Assembly: GCF_030124145.1 (NCBI RefSeq)
Contig: NZ_JASKMS010000002.1
Span: forward strand, 1 to 64,000
Origin: Streptomyces sp. 378
GTDB lineage: Bacteria > Actinomycetota > Actinomycetes > Streptomycetales > Streptomycetaceae
DNA: 64,000 bases
Reading direction: 5' to 3'
Both the position numbers and the translations under genes were made by a program. The notes beneath the pieces were generated by a model. That model saw only the letters and a program-made list of their open reading frames with translations, did no database searches and was not told the origin of the DNA. This document shows, piece after piece, positions 1 to 8,748 of the stretch; positions within the stretch are counted from its first letter, which is position 1, and each line of letters opens with the position of its first letter.

Positions 1-85
1 CGAGCGAAGCCGAGAACGGGGGAGCGTGCCGGGCGTCGCGACGCCGCGGAGATCCATCAGAAGCGGCCTGGTGCCGCAGCAGGCA

Positions 86-322
86 CTAGTGCACCGTCCA
101 GGTGAACTTGTCTCCGCCCACCCAGCGGACCACGTCCGGATCGTCCATGTCGTGCACGGTGATGCCGAACGCGGCCGCGGCGGCCAGCACGTCGGTGACG
201 GCCCGAGCCTCCCCGACCACCTGGCCGTCGATCTGCACGATCCGGAACGGCGGTGTGCCCGGCTGCACCCCGAGCACCATGATCCGCGGGTGGGACATGT
301 ACGGGCTCGCGCTTTCGGTCAT
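86..322 (-). CDS. small conserved hypothetical protein, 78 aa
   Basis: I do not recognise a named family. The product is a small soluble protein with no signal peptide or membrane segment. Its middle reads like a compact alpha/beta fold (VLGVQPGTPPFRIVQIDG, then an Ala-rich helix), and it ends in a Trp-rich tail (VVRWVGGDKFTWTVH). Codon usage in this frame is normal for the organism, with G/C in third positions, which supports it over the longer opposite-strand open frame. It lies head to tail with the downstream SDR gene on the same strand but 66 bases away. Function is unknown. Confidence 0.65.
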   Translation of the reverse strand: MTESASPYMSHPRIMVLGVQPGTPPFRIVQIDGQVVGEARAVTDVLAAAAAFGITVHDMDDPDVVRWVGGDKFTWTVH

Positions 323-388
323 GCATCGAGCGTAGAACGCAACCGGCGCCGACGCGGGCTCAGGGCGCCCGCCGACCGGCAGGCCCGC

Positions 389-1198
389 TCAGGGACGGCG
401 CCAGTCGTGACCGGCCAGGTGGGACCCGGCCTGCGGGCCCATCCGGAGCATGCCGCCGTCGACGCTCCAGGAGGCGCCCGTGACGTACGAGGCGTCCGGG
501 CCGGCGAGGAACGCGATGACGGCGGCGACCTCGCGCGCGTCACCGGGCCGGCCGAGCGGGATGCCCGGGCGGCTATCGGTGTGCGGATCGGTGTCCTCCT
601 GGCCGGTCATGGGCGTGGAGATCTCGCCGGGCGCGACGGCGTTGACGGTGATGCGGTGCTCGGCCAATTCGAGGGCCATGACCTGGGTGAGCAGCCCGAG
701 ACCGCCTTTGGCGGCGCAGTAGGGGGCGGCGCCCACCCGCGGCTGGTGCTCGTGGACGGACGTGACGTTGACGATCCGGCCCCCCTCGCCGTGCCCGATC
801 ATGTGCCGGGCCGCCTTCTGCCCGCAGAGGAACGGTCCGACGAGGTCGACGTCCAGGACCTCGCGCACATCGGACAGCTCCAGGTCGAGGAAGGGCGTCA
901 TGGTGCCGGTTCCGGCGTTGTTGACCAGCACGTCGATCCGGCCGAGCCGCTCGCACAACTCGTCGACGGTGTCGGCCGCTTCGGGCAGCCGGGTGAGATC
1001 CATCCGGGCGACCTCGGCCCGTTGCCCGTGCGAGCGCACCTCGTCGGCCGTCTCCTCCGCGCCCTCGCGGTCGCTGTGGTAGGTGATCCCGATGTCCATG
1101 CCCGCCTGCGCCAGGCGTACGGCGGTGGCCCGGCCGATGCCGGAATCGGCGCCGGTGATCACGGCGACCTTGCTGGGCGACGCGCTGGGAGCGGACAT
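389..1198 (-). CDS. SDR family NAD(P)-dependent oxidoreductase
   Basis: A classical short-chain dehydrogenase of 269 aa. The nucleotide-binding motif TGADSGIG is at about residue 16, the NNAG motif (VLVNNAGTG) near 90, and the catalytic Tyr/Lys pair sits in PYCAAKGG near 158. The C-terminus carries the family signature for a tetramerising enzyme (ASYVTGASWSVDGG). The overall pattern resembles glucose 1-dehydrogenase or 3-oxoacyl-ACP reductase relatives, but the substrate cannot be read from the sequence. A tail of about 20 residues follows the usual VDGG end. It stands alone and diverges from the PHP gene, with a 124-base gap between them. Confidence 0.9.
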   Translation of the reverse strand: MSAPSASPSKVAVITGADSGIGRATAVRLAQAGMDIGITYHSDREGAEETADEVRSHGQRAEVARMDLTRLPEAADTVDELCERLGRIDVLVNNAGTGTMTPFLDLELSDVREVLDVDLVGPFLCGQKAARHMIGHGEGGRIVNVTSVHEHQPRVGAAPYCAAKGGLGLLTQVMALELAEHRITVNAVAPGEISTPMTGQEDTDPHTDSRPGIPLGRPGDAREVAAVIAFLAGPDASYVTGASWSVDGGMLRMGPQAGSHLAGHDWRRP

Positions 1199-1322
1199 GA
1201 CGAGCCTCCTCGTCGACGGGGGCGGGACGAGGCATCGCAGTACCCGGGGGGATCCGGGGCAAACCGCGCACCCCGTCGTGCGGCCCGCCGGGCGCTGGGG
1301 AACCCTTGAGGTGGAGGTGGCG

Positions 1323-2363
1323 ATGGACCCCGTCGAGGCACTGGACCGGATCGCCTTCCTGCTGGAGCGGTCCCTGGCACCGACCTACCGCGTGCGCGCC
1401 TTCCGTACGGCGGCCCGCGTACTGAAGGACCTCGGCGCGGACGAGGTGCGCCGGCGAGCCGGGGACGGCTCGCTGGAGCGGCTCAAAGGGGTCGGTCCGA
1501 AGACCGCGCAGGTGGTGCGGGAGGCGCTGGCCGGCCAGGTGCCCGGCTACCTGTCGACACTGGAGGGCGAGGCGCGGGAACGGCCCGCCGTGCGGGGTGG
1601 GGAGACGCTGCGGGCGCTGCTGCGGGGGGACTGCCATCTGCACTCCGACTGGTCGGACGGCGGCAGCCCCATCGAGGAGATGGGGCGGGCCGCCGCGGAG
1701 CTGGGCCACGAGTGGGCGGTGCTGACCGACCACTCGCCCCGGCTGACGGTGGCGCGCGGCCTGTCGCCCGAACGCCTGCGGGAGCAGCTGGACGTGGTGG
1801 CGGAACTGAACGAGACCTGGGCGCCGTTCCGGCTGCTGACCGGCATCGAGTGCGACATCCTCGAGGACGGCTCGCTCGACCAGGAGCCGGAGCTGCTGGA
1901 TCGGCTCGACGTGGTGGTGGTGTCGGTGCACTCCAAGCTGCGCATGGACGCCCGGTCGATGACCCGGCGGATGGTGGCCGCCGTACGCGATCCGCACTCG
2001 GACGTGCTCGGGCACTGCACGGGGCGGCTGGTGACCGGCCGGGGGCGGCCGGAGTCGGAGTTCGACGCGGAGGAGGTGTTCGCGGCGCTCGCGGAGACGG
2101 GCACCGCCCTGGAGATCAACAGCAGGCCGGAGCGGCTCGACCCGCCCCGGCGGCTGCTGCGCCGGGCGGTGGACGCCGGTGTGCTGTTCTCCGTCGACAC
2201 CGACGCGCACGCGCCGGGGCAGCTGGACTGGCAGATCAACGGGTGCGCGCGGGCGGAGGAGTGCGGGGTGCCGCCCGAGCGGGTGGTGACCACGTGGTCC
2301 CTCGACGAGCTTCTGGCCTGGACGCGAGAGCGGCGTGTGCCGTCGGGCGTGGCGGGCGCCTGA
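1323..2363 (+). CDS. PHP domain phosphoesterase with N-terminal helix-hairpin-helix
   Basis: The product is 346 aa. Residues 1-75 contain a PolX-like 8-kDa/HhH segment (LKGVGPKTAQVV). The rest is a PHP metal-dependent phosphoesterase with the expected metal ligands in order: CHLHSDWSDG near 105, TDHS, a GIECDI segment, SVHSK, HCTGR and the final DTDAH. There is no polymerase domain, so it resembles the stand-alone C-terminal half of bacterial PolX. That suggests a nuclease or phosphatase acting on DNA ends or small phosphoesters. I chose the ATG at 1323 because GGAGGTGG lies just upstream and the homology starts there. An earlier in-frame start would add 80 low-quality residues. Confidence 0.85.
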   Translation: MDPVEALDRIAFLLERSLAPTYRVRAFRTAARVLKDLGADEVRRRAGDGSLERLKGVGPKTAQVVREALAGQVPGYLSTLEGEARERPAVRGGETLRALLRGDCHLHSDWSDGGSPIEEMGRAAAELGHEWAVLTDHSPRLTVARGLSPERLREQLDVVAELNETWAPFRLLTGIECDILEDGSLDQEPELLDRLDVVVVSVHSKLRMDARSMTRRMVAAVRDPHSDVLGHCTGRLVTGRGRPESEFDAEEVFAALAETGTALEINSRPERLDPPRRLLRRAVDAGVLFSVDTDAHAPGQLDWQINGCARAEECGVPPERVVTTWSLDELLAWTRERRVPSGVAGA

Positions 2364-2401
2364 CGTGGTACCCGCACGGCCGAGAGGAAAGGACAGCACT
2401 T

Positions 2402-3067
2402 ATGGGAAGCGCGGGACGGGCGGCCGTGTTCGATGTCGACGGCACCCTGGTCGACACCAATCATCTGCATGTCGTCAGCTGGTGGGAGGCCTTCCGGCAG
2501 GCGGGCCACCGGGTGCCGATGCACGCCGTTCACCGGGCCGTGGGCCTGCCGTCGACCGACCTGATCGCCCATCTGCTGGGTGACGACCGGGACACGGACC
2601 AGGACGCCGACCTCAGCGCCGGGCACAAGGCGCTGTACGGGCAGTACTTCAACCGGCTGCCCGCGCTGCCGGAGGCCGGACGGCTGCTGCGGCGGCTGCA
2701 CCGGGACGGCTGGACGGTGGTGCTGGCCACCTCGGCGGGCGGCGCGGAGCTGAGCGCGCTGCGCCGGGCGATCGACGCGGACGAGGCCATCGCCGCCACG
2801 GCCAGCGCCGACGACGTCGACGAGGGCAAGCCCGCCCCCGAGCCGGTCGAGCACGCCCTGGAGCTGGCCGGGGTCCCGGCGGAGCGGGCGGTGTTCGTCG
2901 GCGACACCGTGTGGGACATGCGGGCGGGCAGCAGGGCGGGGGTGCGCTGTGTGGGCGTCCTGTGCGGCGGTGTCCCGCGCGCCGATCTGGAGGAGGCCGG
3001 CGCGGACGTGGTCTACGCCGACCCCGCGCACCTGCTGTCGGCCCTCGGCGACAGCCCGCTGTCATGA
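2402..3067 (+). CDS. HAD family hydrolase (phosphoglycolate phosphatase-like)
   Basis: The product is a 221-aa HAD subfamily IA phosphatase. Motif I is FDVDGTLVDTN at residue 9, where Asp is the nucleophile. A helical cap domain follows. Motif II is VLATSA near 112, the Lys motif is EGKPAPEP, and motif IV is FVGDTVWDM near 165. It is most like beta-phosphoglucomutase or phosphoglycolate phosphatase relatives, with undetermined substrate. A purine-rich AGAGGAAAGGA ribosome site precedes the ATG. It follows the PHP gene on the same strand after 38 bases, so the two may share a transcript. Confidence 0.85.
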   Translation: MGSAGRAAVFDVDGTLVDTNHLHVVSWWEAFRQAGHRVPMHAVHRAVGLPSTDLIAHLLGDDRDTDQDADLSAGHKALYGQYFNRLPALPEAGRLLRRLHRDGWTVVLATSAGGAELSALRRAIDADEAIAATASADDVDEGKPAPEPVEHALELAGVPAERAVFVGDTVWDMRAGSRAGVRCVGVLCGGVPRADLEEAGADVVYADPAHLLSALGDSPLS

Positions 3068-3107
3068 CGCGACGTGAAACCCCCGGTCACACGGATACCC
3101 GCAGCGC

Positions 3108-4415
3108 ATGACGCGTGTGACGAGTGCGGTACGGCGGACGGCGGGAGCCTTCCGCGGGCGGAAGGACAAGGACGAAGACCAGGGGGCGACCCCGGGTGCG
3201 CGGCCTCGGGGAGCGCCGACGGCCCGGGGGCGGATGCGCGGCCTGGAGCAGGGAGCGCGCTCCGTCCGGCCGATGGACGCGGTGCGGCGCGACACGCTGG
3301 GTGCCTGCAACGCTCTGCGAGCGGCGTGGCGCGGGCCCGGCCGGGAGCGGGATCTGGTCGTTCAGTCGCTGAAGGCGGCCGGGGCGGCGGTGCTGGCCTG
3401 GCTGGTGGGCGGCGTCTGGATGGGCGACCCGCTGGCGCTGATGGCGCCCTGGGTGGCGCTGGTGCTGGTGCAGGCCACCGTCTTCAGCTCGTTGGTGCAG
3501 GGTGCGCGCCAGTTCGGGGCGATCTGTGTCGGCGCCCTGGTCGGCTCGGGGGCGCAGGCCATCACCGACAACACGACGGGCGCGCTCGCCCTGTCGGTAC
3601 CGGTGCTGATGCTGCTTGCGAACTGGCCCCGCTTCGGCGACCAGGGCATCTATGCGGCGACCACGGCCCTGTTCGTCATCTCCTCGGGCATGGTGAGTCT
3701 GCCCGCCGTCGGGCACCGGGTGGGTCAGGCCGCGATCGGCGCGGTCATCGGCGTCGCCGTCAACGCGCTCGTTCTGCCTCCGATCCATCTGCGGGACGTG
3801 CGGGAGAACCTGGCGGCGCTGGCCCGGGAGGCCGGGGACGTCCTGCACACGGTCGCCGCCGATCTGCGCGAGGGCGAGTGGGACGCGCAGACCGCCTACG
3901 GCTGGGTCAAGGCCTCGGCCCGGCTGGACCACCGGCTGAAGACGCTGCGCTCGGCACGCCGGTGGAGCCAGGAGAGCCTGCGCCTGACCTACGCGCCGCT
4001 GCGCGCCCTGCACCGCGTACCGCACGCGGGTGTTCTGCCCGCCGAGGAGGAGGACGAGCGGCTCGGCCGGGTGACCGGGCACGTCACCACGCTCACCCGG
4101 GCCCTCGCGGTGTCCGTGGACGACAACCGGACGCCCGCCCCGCCCGAGGGGCCGGCCCTGCGAACGTACGCCCGGCTGCTGGAGCTGATCGGGGACGCGC
4201 TGCGTGCTCAGGCCGACGGCCTGTGCGACGGGGCCGTGACCGCCCGGCCGGACGACGGGGCCGAGGAGGCGATGCGGGAGCTGCACGAGGAACTGCAGGA
4301 CAGGCTGCGCCGTGACGCCGGGGAGGGAGCCGCCCCCACCGCCGTGCTGGGCACGCTGCTCCTCCAGGCGGAGAACCTCTGGGTCGAGACCGTCCCGGAC
4401 GACCGGGCACGGTGA
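3108..4415 (+). CDS. FUSC family (aromatic acid exporter-like) membrane protein
   Basis: The product is 435 aa. A charged cytoplasmic N-terminus of about 85 residues leads into six closely spaced hydrophobic segments (residues about 85-225: VLAWLVGGVW, LALMAPWVALVLVQ, ALSVPVLMLLANW and others). A long helical C-terminal cytoplasmic domain follows. This is the FUSC/YccS/AaeB arrangement, a family linked to export of aromatic acids and related toxic compounds. Substrate is unknown. A second FUSC gene of the same length lies at 9320-10627. A hairpin with GCCCCGGCC arms follows the stop codon. Confidence 0.8.
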   Translation: MTRVTSAVRRTAGAFRGRKDKDEDQGATPGARPRGAPTARGRMRGLEQGARSVRPMDAVRRDTLGACNALRAAWRGPGRERDLVVQSLKAAGAAVLAWLVGGVWMGDPLALMAPWVALVLVQATVFSSLVQGARQFGAICVGALVGSGAQAITDNTTGALALSVPVLMLLANWPRFGDQGIYAATTALFVISSGMVSLPAVGHRVGQAAIGAVIGVAVNALVLPPIHLRDVRENLAALAREAGDVLHTVAADLREGEWDAQTAYGWVKASARLDHRLKTLRSARRWSQESLRLTYAPLRALHRVPHAGVLPAEEEDERLGRVTGHVTTLTRALAVSVDDNRTPAPPEGPALRTYARLLELIGDALRAQADGLCDGAVTARPDDGAEEAMRELHEELQDRLRRDAGEGAAPTAVLGTLLLQAENLWVETVPDDRAR

Positions 4416-4510
4416 CGCACCTCACCGGGCTGGTGCGGTGACCCCGGAACATCCAGAGGTGGTTGCCCGTTGAACAAGGTGTGGGTCCGGACAGGACCCG
4501 CCCTTCAGCC

Positions 4511-4543
4511 GCCCCGGCCGTGATTCCCCCGTCCGGCCGGGGC
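4511..4543 (+). terminator. hairpin terminator after the FUSC gene
   Basis: The arms GCCCCGGCC (4511-4519) and GGCCGGGGC (4535-4543) pair perfectly over 9 bp around a 15-base loop and are followed by TTCTCC. It lies 95 bases after the FUSC stop codon and before the epimerase gene. There is no long U-tract, as is usual in Streptomyces. Confidence 0.5.
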
Positions 4544-4623
4544 TTCTCCGTACCCATGTGCAATCCGCTCCGCCCGGGTACTCGGCACCTGTCGTGGCAC
4601 CACGCGGCCGAGAGGAGCGCAAG

Positions 4624-5652
4624 GTGAGCAACGGAACAGGCATGAGGGTCGTGGTCACGGGCGCCACCGGCAACGTGGGCACCAGCGTGGTGCGCCTGCT
4701 CTCGGAGGACCCGGGCGTCGCGTCGGTGCTGGGCCTGGCCCGGCGTATCCCCGACTGGTCGCCCCCGAAGACGGACTGGGCCGCCGTCGATCTGTCCTCC
4801 GAGCGGCCCGATCTGGCGGAGCGGTTCACGGACGCCGACGCGGTGGTCCATCTGGCCTGGGCGTTCCAGCCGACGCACGACCCGGCGGCGACCTGGCGCA
4901 CCAACGTGCTGGGCAGCATGCGGGTCTTCGAGGCGGTGGCGGCGTCCGGAGTGCCGACGCTGGTGCACGCCTCGTCGGTCGGCGCGTACTCGCCCGGCCC
5001 GAAGGACGAGACGGTGGACGAGTCCTGGCCGACGCACGGCTGGCCGGACGCCGCGTACTGCCGGGAGAAGGCGTATCTGGAGCGGGCGCTGGACACGTTC
5101 GAACGCGACCGTCCGGGGACGCGGGTGGTGCGGATGCGGCCCGCCTTCCTCTTCCAGCGGGAGTCGGCGAGCGAGCAGCGCCGCATCTTCGGCGGCCGCT
5201 TCCTGCCCGGCCCGCTGGCCCGCCCGGAGCTGCTGCCCTTCCTGCCCGACATCCCGGGGCTGAGGGTGCAGGCGCTGCACACGGACGACGCGGCGAACGC
5301 GTACCGGCTGGCCCTGCACTCCGATGTCCGGGGCGCCTTCAACCTGGCGGCCGACCCGCCGATCGACGCGCGGCTGCTGAGCGAGATGTTCGACGCCCGC
5401 CCGGTACGGCTGCCGCGCACGGCGGCCCGGTCCGCGATCGCCGCCGCCTGGGGCCTGCATCTGCTGCCCGCCTCCCCGCACCTGTTCGACGCGGTGCTGC
5501 GGCTGCCGCTGATGGACTCGACGCGCGCCCACAGGGAGCTCGGCTGGCGACCGGAGCACAGGGCGCCGGAGGTGCTGGAGGAGTTCCTGCTCGGCCTGCG
5601 GCAGGGTGCCGGGGCGCGCACGGAACCACTGCGGGGTCGCAAGGTGGGCTGA
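4624..5652 (+). CDS. NAD-dependent epimerase/dehydratase family protein
   Basis: An extended SDR of 342 aa. The Rossmann motif is GATGNVG near residue 15, the HLAW strand is near 83, and a Ser/Tyr/Lys active-site set is visible (HASSVGAYS, then YCREK). The acidic Asp after beta-2 and the later VQALHTDDAANAYRLAL segment are typical of sugar-nucleotide epimerase relatives that have been recruited to other substrates. Substrate is unknown. I chose the GTG at 4624 because GAGAGGAGCG precedes it and homology begins immediately after. It ends at a strong bidirectional hairpin. Confidence 0.85.
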   Translation: MSNGTGMRVVVTGATGNVGTSVVRLLSEDPGVASVLGLARRIPDWSPPKTDWAAVDLSSERPDLAERFTDADAVVHLAWAFQPTHDPAATWRTNVLGSMRVFEAVAASGVPTLVHASSVGAYSPGPKDETVDESWPTHGWPDAAYCREKAYLERALDTFERDRPGTRVVRMRPAFLFQRESASEQRRIFGGRFLPGPLARPELLPFLPDIPGLRVQALHTDDAANAYRLALHSDVRGAFNLAADPPIDARLLSEMFDARPVRLPRTAARSAIAAAWGLHLLPASPHLFDAVLRLPLMDSTRAHRELGWRPEHRAPEVLEEFLLGLRQGAGARTEPLRGRKVG

Positions 5653-5700
5653 TCCGGGGACCCGTGCGCGTCCTCGGGCAGCCTCGGGCGTGGGACATGC

Positions 5701-5743
5701 GCGAGGGCCGCAGCCGACCCCCACAGTCGGCTGCGGCCCTCGC
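5701..5743. terminator. perfect 18-bp bidirectional terminator
   Basis: Arms 5701-5718 and 5726-5743 are exact reverse complements (GCGAGGGCCGCAGCCGAC and its partner) with a 7-base loop CCCCACA. It sits between two convergent genes, 49 bases after the epimerase stop and 13 bases from the stop of the acidic small gene, so it should serve both. Confidence 0.85.
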
Positions 5744-5755
5744 TGGGATGCCCTC

Positions 5756-6031
5756 CTAGGCGGAGGGCTCGTCCGGCACCGGGTGCTCGGAGGGAACCGT
5801 TCCCGAGCGCGGTGCTCCTTGCCGGCCCGTCCCCGCCTCGTCCGTGTCGGGGACGTCACCGGCGGGCTCGTCGGTCTCGTCGTCGCTCTCGCCCCGGTCG
5901 TCCTTGCCGGTGCCCGTGAAGCGCGGGGCGACGTCCCACGGGTCCTCGCCGTCGTCGGCCTGCTGGTCCGGCATGTCCCGTGGAATGGGCTCACCGTTCT
6001 CGCCGGGTCCTTCGAGGCGGTGGTCGGTCAC
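5756..6031 (-). CDS. small acidic, probably disordered protein, 91 aa
   Basis: No family is recognised. The protein is very rich in Asp, Glu, Gly and Pro, with only one Trp and no hydrophobic core segment (examples: DQQADDGEDPWDV, GESDDETDEPAGD), so it is predicted to be intrinsically disordered. Similar short acidic proteins recur in Streptomyces without assigned function. The ATG has a modest GAAGGGAGCA-type ribosome site. It ends at the shared terminator. I cannot rule out that it is spurious, although the opposite frame is not more convincing. Confidence 0.55.
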   Translation of the reverse strand: MTDHRLEGPGENGEPIPRDMPDQQADDGEDPWDVAPRFTGTGKDDRGESDDETDEPAGDVPDTDEAGTGRQGAPRSGTVPSEHPVPDEPSA

Positions 6032-6092
6032 GGCGTGCTCCCTTCTGTGGTCCGGGCGCCACGCGAGTACCTCCGCGGTGATCGGCGAAACC

Positions 6093-7382
6093 TCAGCGCG
6101 GTGTCCGTTCCTCGAGGGCGGTGCGCCAGGCGGGGAGGGGATACTCCGGCGCCGGATCGGGGCGCCGTCCGCCGCGTGCGAAGAAGTCGGCCAGCGGCAG
6201 GATCGCGGCGCCGACGGCGACCGCGTCGGGCCCGAGCCTGCCGAGGTCGACGGTCACCTTCCCGGCCGGGTGGCGCAGCGCGTACGACATGGCGTGGCGG
6301 CGTACGGCGGGCAGGAAGCGGGAGCCGAGCGCCAGGCCCGCCCAGCCGCCGATGAGGATGCGCTCGGGCTGGAAGAGGTTGATCAGGTCGGACAGGCCCG
6401 CGCCCAGGTACTCGGCGGTCTCCTCCAGGACGGCCAGCGCGACCGGGTCGGCCGTGCCGCCCTCGGGCGGGTGGGCCGCGGCGAGCATCGTGGTGAGGGC
6501 GGTTTCCTCGTCGGTGCCGTCGGGGACCCGGCCGCCCTCCTCGCGCCAGCGGGCGAGCAGCGACTCGGCGCCCGCGTACGCCTCCAGGCAGCCCAGGGCC
6601 CCGCACCGGCAGCGGCGGCCCCGGACCCGTACGGTCAGATGCCCCCATTCGACGGCGCGGCCCTGCTCCACGTCGGGCGTGACCAGGCTCGCGCCGACGC
6701 CGGAGCCGAAGAGCACCACGACGGCGTTGCGGGCGCCCCGGCCGGCGCCGAACCACATCTCGGCCTGACCCAGCGTCTTGGCTCCGTTGTCGATGAAGTA
6801 CGGGACGGTGTCCGGCAGCGGGGATCCGGTGCGGAGCAGGGCCTCCAGCGGGACGGCGTCCCAGCCGATGGTCTGCCCGTGCACGAGCGCGCCGCGGTCG
6901 GCGGTGCGCTCGACGATGCCGGGGACGCCGATGCCGACGCCGAGGAGCCGCTCGGGCGCCAGGCCGGCGGTGTCCAGGACCTCGGCGATGCCCTGGAGGA
7001 TGTGGTCGACGATGACCTCGACGTCGTACCGCTGCGGCGTGAGCGGGTGCTCGGCCCGGGCGAGTTCGGTGAGGGTGAGGTCGAACAGTTCGACACGGAC
7101 CCTGGTCTCGCCGACGTCGACGCCGATCATGTGGCCGCTGCCGGGCGCCACGCGCAGCAGGGTGCGGGGCCGGCCGCCGTCGGAGTCGACGCTGCCCGCC
7201 TCCTCGACCAGCCCGTCGGCGACCAGGTCGGCGACGACGTTGCTGACGGAACCCGAGCTCAGCCCGGTGGCCGGGCCGAGTTCGAAGCGGCTGAGCGGGC
7301 CGTCGAAGTAGAGCCGTTGCAGCACGGCCGTGCGGTTGGCCCGCCTGAGATCGCGTACCGTGCGCCCGTTCCGCGCCGCCAT
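6093..7382 (-). CDS. ROK family transcriptional regulator
   Basis: The product is 429 aa. Residues about 10-70 form a winged helix-turn-helix (RLYFDGPLSRFELGPATGLSSGSVSNVVADL) with the GGRPR wing. The rest is a ROK fold with the DVGETRVRV phosphate-loop remnant and the zinc motif CRCGALGCLEAY near 240. The usual kinase ENDxN segment reads IDNGAK here, with Gly where the catalytic Asp belongs. I infer a sugar-sensing repressor without kinase activity, like XylR or NagC relatives. No sugar operon is adjacent, so the target is unknown. An unusually A/T-rich patch (CCTTATTTCATGG) about 80 bases upstream may hold its promoter or operator. Confidence 0.9.
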   Translation of the reverse strand: MAARNGRTVRDLRRANRTAVLQRLYFDGPLSRFELGPATGLSSGSVSNVVADLVADGLVEEAGSVDSDGGRPRTLLRVAPGSGHMIGVDVGETRVRVELFDLTLTELARAEHPLTPQRYDVEVIVDHILQGIAEVLDTAGLAPERLLGVGIGVPGIVERTADRGALVHGQTIGWDAVPLEALLRTGSPLPDTVPYFIDNGAKTLGQAEMWFGAGRGARNAVVVLFGSGVGASLVTPDVEQGRAVEWGHLTVRVRGRRCRCGALGCLEAYAGAESLLARWREEGGRVPDGTDEETALTTMLAAAHPPEGGTADPVALAVLEETAEYLGAGLSDLINLFQPERILIGGWAGLALGSRFLPAVRRHAMSYALRHPAGKVTVDLGRLGPDAVAVGAAILPLADFFARGGRRPDPAPEYPLPAWRTALEERTPR

Positions 7383-7491
7383 GTGGCTCCCCTCGCATCC
7401 CCTGTCCGACCTGCAACATACCGTCGGGGCCGGGGTCGGCGCGCTATTCCTCCACCCCTTATTTCATGGTGTGAGCTAACGAGAGGTGCAC

Positions 7492-8463
7492 TCAGTGGGG
7501 CCTGCGGGCCTCCTCGATCTCGTCCAGAGCCGCCACGAGTTCCGGGGCGACCCGCTGCCACACCCAGCGCTCCTGCTGCTCATCGGCCTCGCGGGGGACC
7601 GTCTCGGTGAGCATGATCAGGTACAGATAGGTGCGGTACAGGGCGAGTCGCAGGCGGGCCGGGGCGTCGAAGCATGCCCGGCCGTCCGCCTCCCGGTAAC
7701 CGGCCAGGAACGCCTCGTCGTTCCTGATGTCCTCGAGCAACGCCAGGGAGACGAAGTCGGCCAGAGGGTCGCCCCAGAACATCCGCTCGCCGTCGATGAG
7801 GCCACCGATGCGGGCCTGTCCCTCGGGGCGCTCGACGAGGATGTTGCCCGGCCACAGGTCGAAGTGGACGAGACACGGTTCGGTGACCTCGTCGAGCACT
7901 CCGTAGGCGGACGCGGCGGCACGGGCCACCGCGTCGACCGGGCGGGGCAGTCGGGCCCCGTAGCGCCGGGCGTCGTCGAGGACGGCGTCGAACATCACCG
8001 TGAAGGCGGTGCGCCAGTCGGGGGCGAGCGGCCCGAGGGCGCCGGAGGGGTAGCCGAAGCCCGGGCCCGTCACGCGGTGCAAGCGGGCCACCTGCCGCCC
8101 CAGTTCCGTGCGCAGGGCGGTCTGCTCCGCACCGGTGAGCGTCCCGTCCCACGGATCACCCGGGACAGCCGTCATCAGCAGGAAGTCCTCCCCGGCGGAC
8201 ACCTCCCGCGGGGTGGGGACTCCGACCCGGGTGGCCGAGCGGTAGAACTCGGACTCGGAGACCAGCAGCCGCTTCTCGTGCCGCAGGCCGGGGACGGCCG
8301 CGGTGGGCGGGATCTTCAGCACGTAGCGGCTGCCGTCGGTGAGGCGGAGTTCCTCGACCGTGTTGTACGTGCCCCCGGCCAGCGGGGCCAGGTGGGCGAG
8401 GCGGCCGGGGTCCAGGCCCGCCGTCCGAAGGATGTGCCGGGCCCGTTCCCAGGAGTCCGCCAC
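7492..8463 (-). CDS. phosphotransferase family protein (APH/ChoK-like kinase)
   Basis: The product is 323 aa with an aminoglycoside phosphotransferase fold. The N-lobe has LAGGTYNTVEEL and a Lys in YVLKIPP. The Brenner motif appears as VHFDLWPGNIL near 212, with D as catalytic base and N as metal ligand. The DFG-like magnesium motif is LIDGERMFWGDPLADF near 240. The family phosphorylates small hydroxyl compounds such as aminoglycosides, macrolides, homoserine or choline. The exact substrate cannot be assigned. It is monocistronic and divergent from the FBP gene. Confidence 0.85.
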   Translation of the reverse strand: MADSWERARHILRTAGLDPGRLAHLAPLAGGTYNTVEELRLTDGSRYVLKIPPTAAVPGLRHEKRLLVSESEFYRSATRVGVPTPREVSAGEDFLLMTAVPGDPWDGTLTGAEQTALRTELGRQVARLHRVTGPGFGYPSGALGPLAPDWRTAFTVMFDAVLDDARRYGARLPRPVDAVARAAASAYGVLDEVTEPCLVHFDLWPGNILVERPEGQARIGGLIDGERMFWGDPLADFVSLALLEDIRNDEAFLAGYREADGRACFDAPARLRLALYRTYLYLIMLTETVPREADEQQERWVWQRVAPELVAALDEIEEARRPH

Positions 8464-8748
8464 CGTGCGCCCACCTCTCCCCTGCCGTTGCGGTCAGCCG
8501 GTCGCGTACACGTCCTCGACGTGACGCCCGTCCGCGATCAGCCCGTCGAGCCACCGCTCGGGGGCGGCCTCGTCGGCGTCCGGCGCATGCCCGCGCAACA
8601 GGATACGGAACGCCTCCCGCATCCGGGGCGCCATGCGGGAGGCGTCCCGGAAATCCGGTGGCCCCGTTCCGGCGCGGCTGCCTACCCTGACCCGGCCCAC
8701 GAACCGAGGACCCTCAGGTTTCGCGACGACCACCCCTGGAGCATCCCC

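Noticed and set aside
573..2399. Long open frame of about 600 codons on the minus strand
   Set aside because: It runs antisense to the PHP gene, is Arg/Pro/Gly-rich with no motif, and reflects high GC content rather than coding.
4093..5994. Long minus-strand open frame across the epimerase gene
   Set aside because: Composition is typical of an antisense shadow, and it crosses a perfect terminator hairpin.
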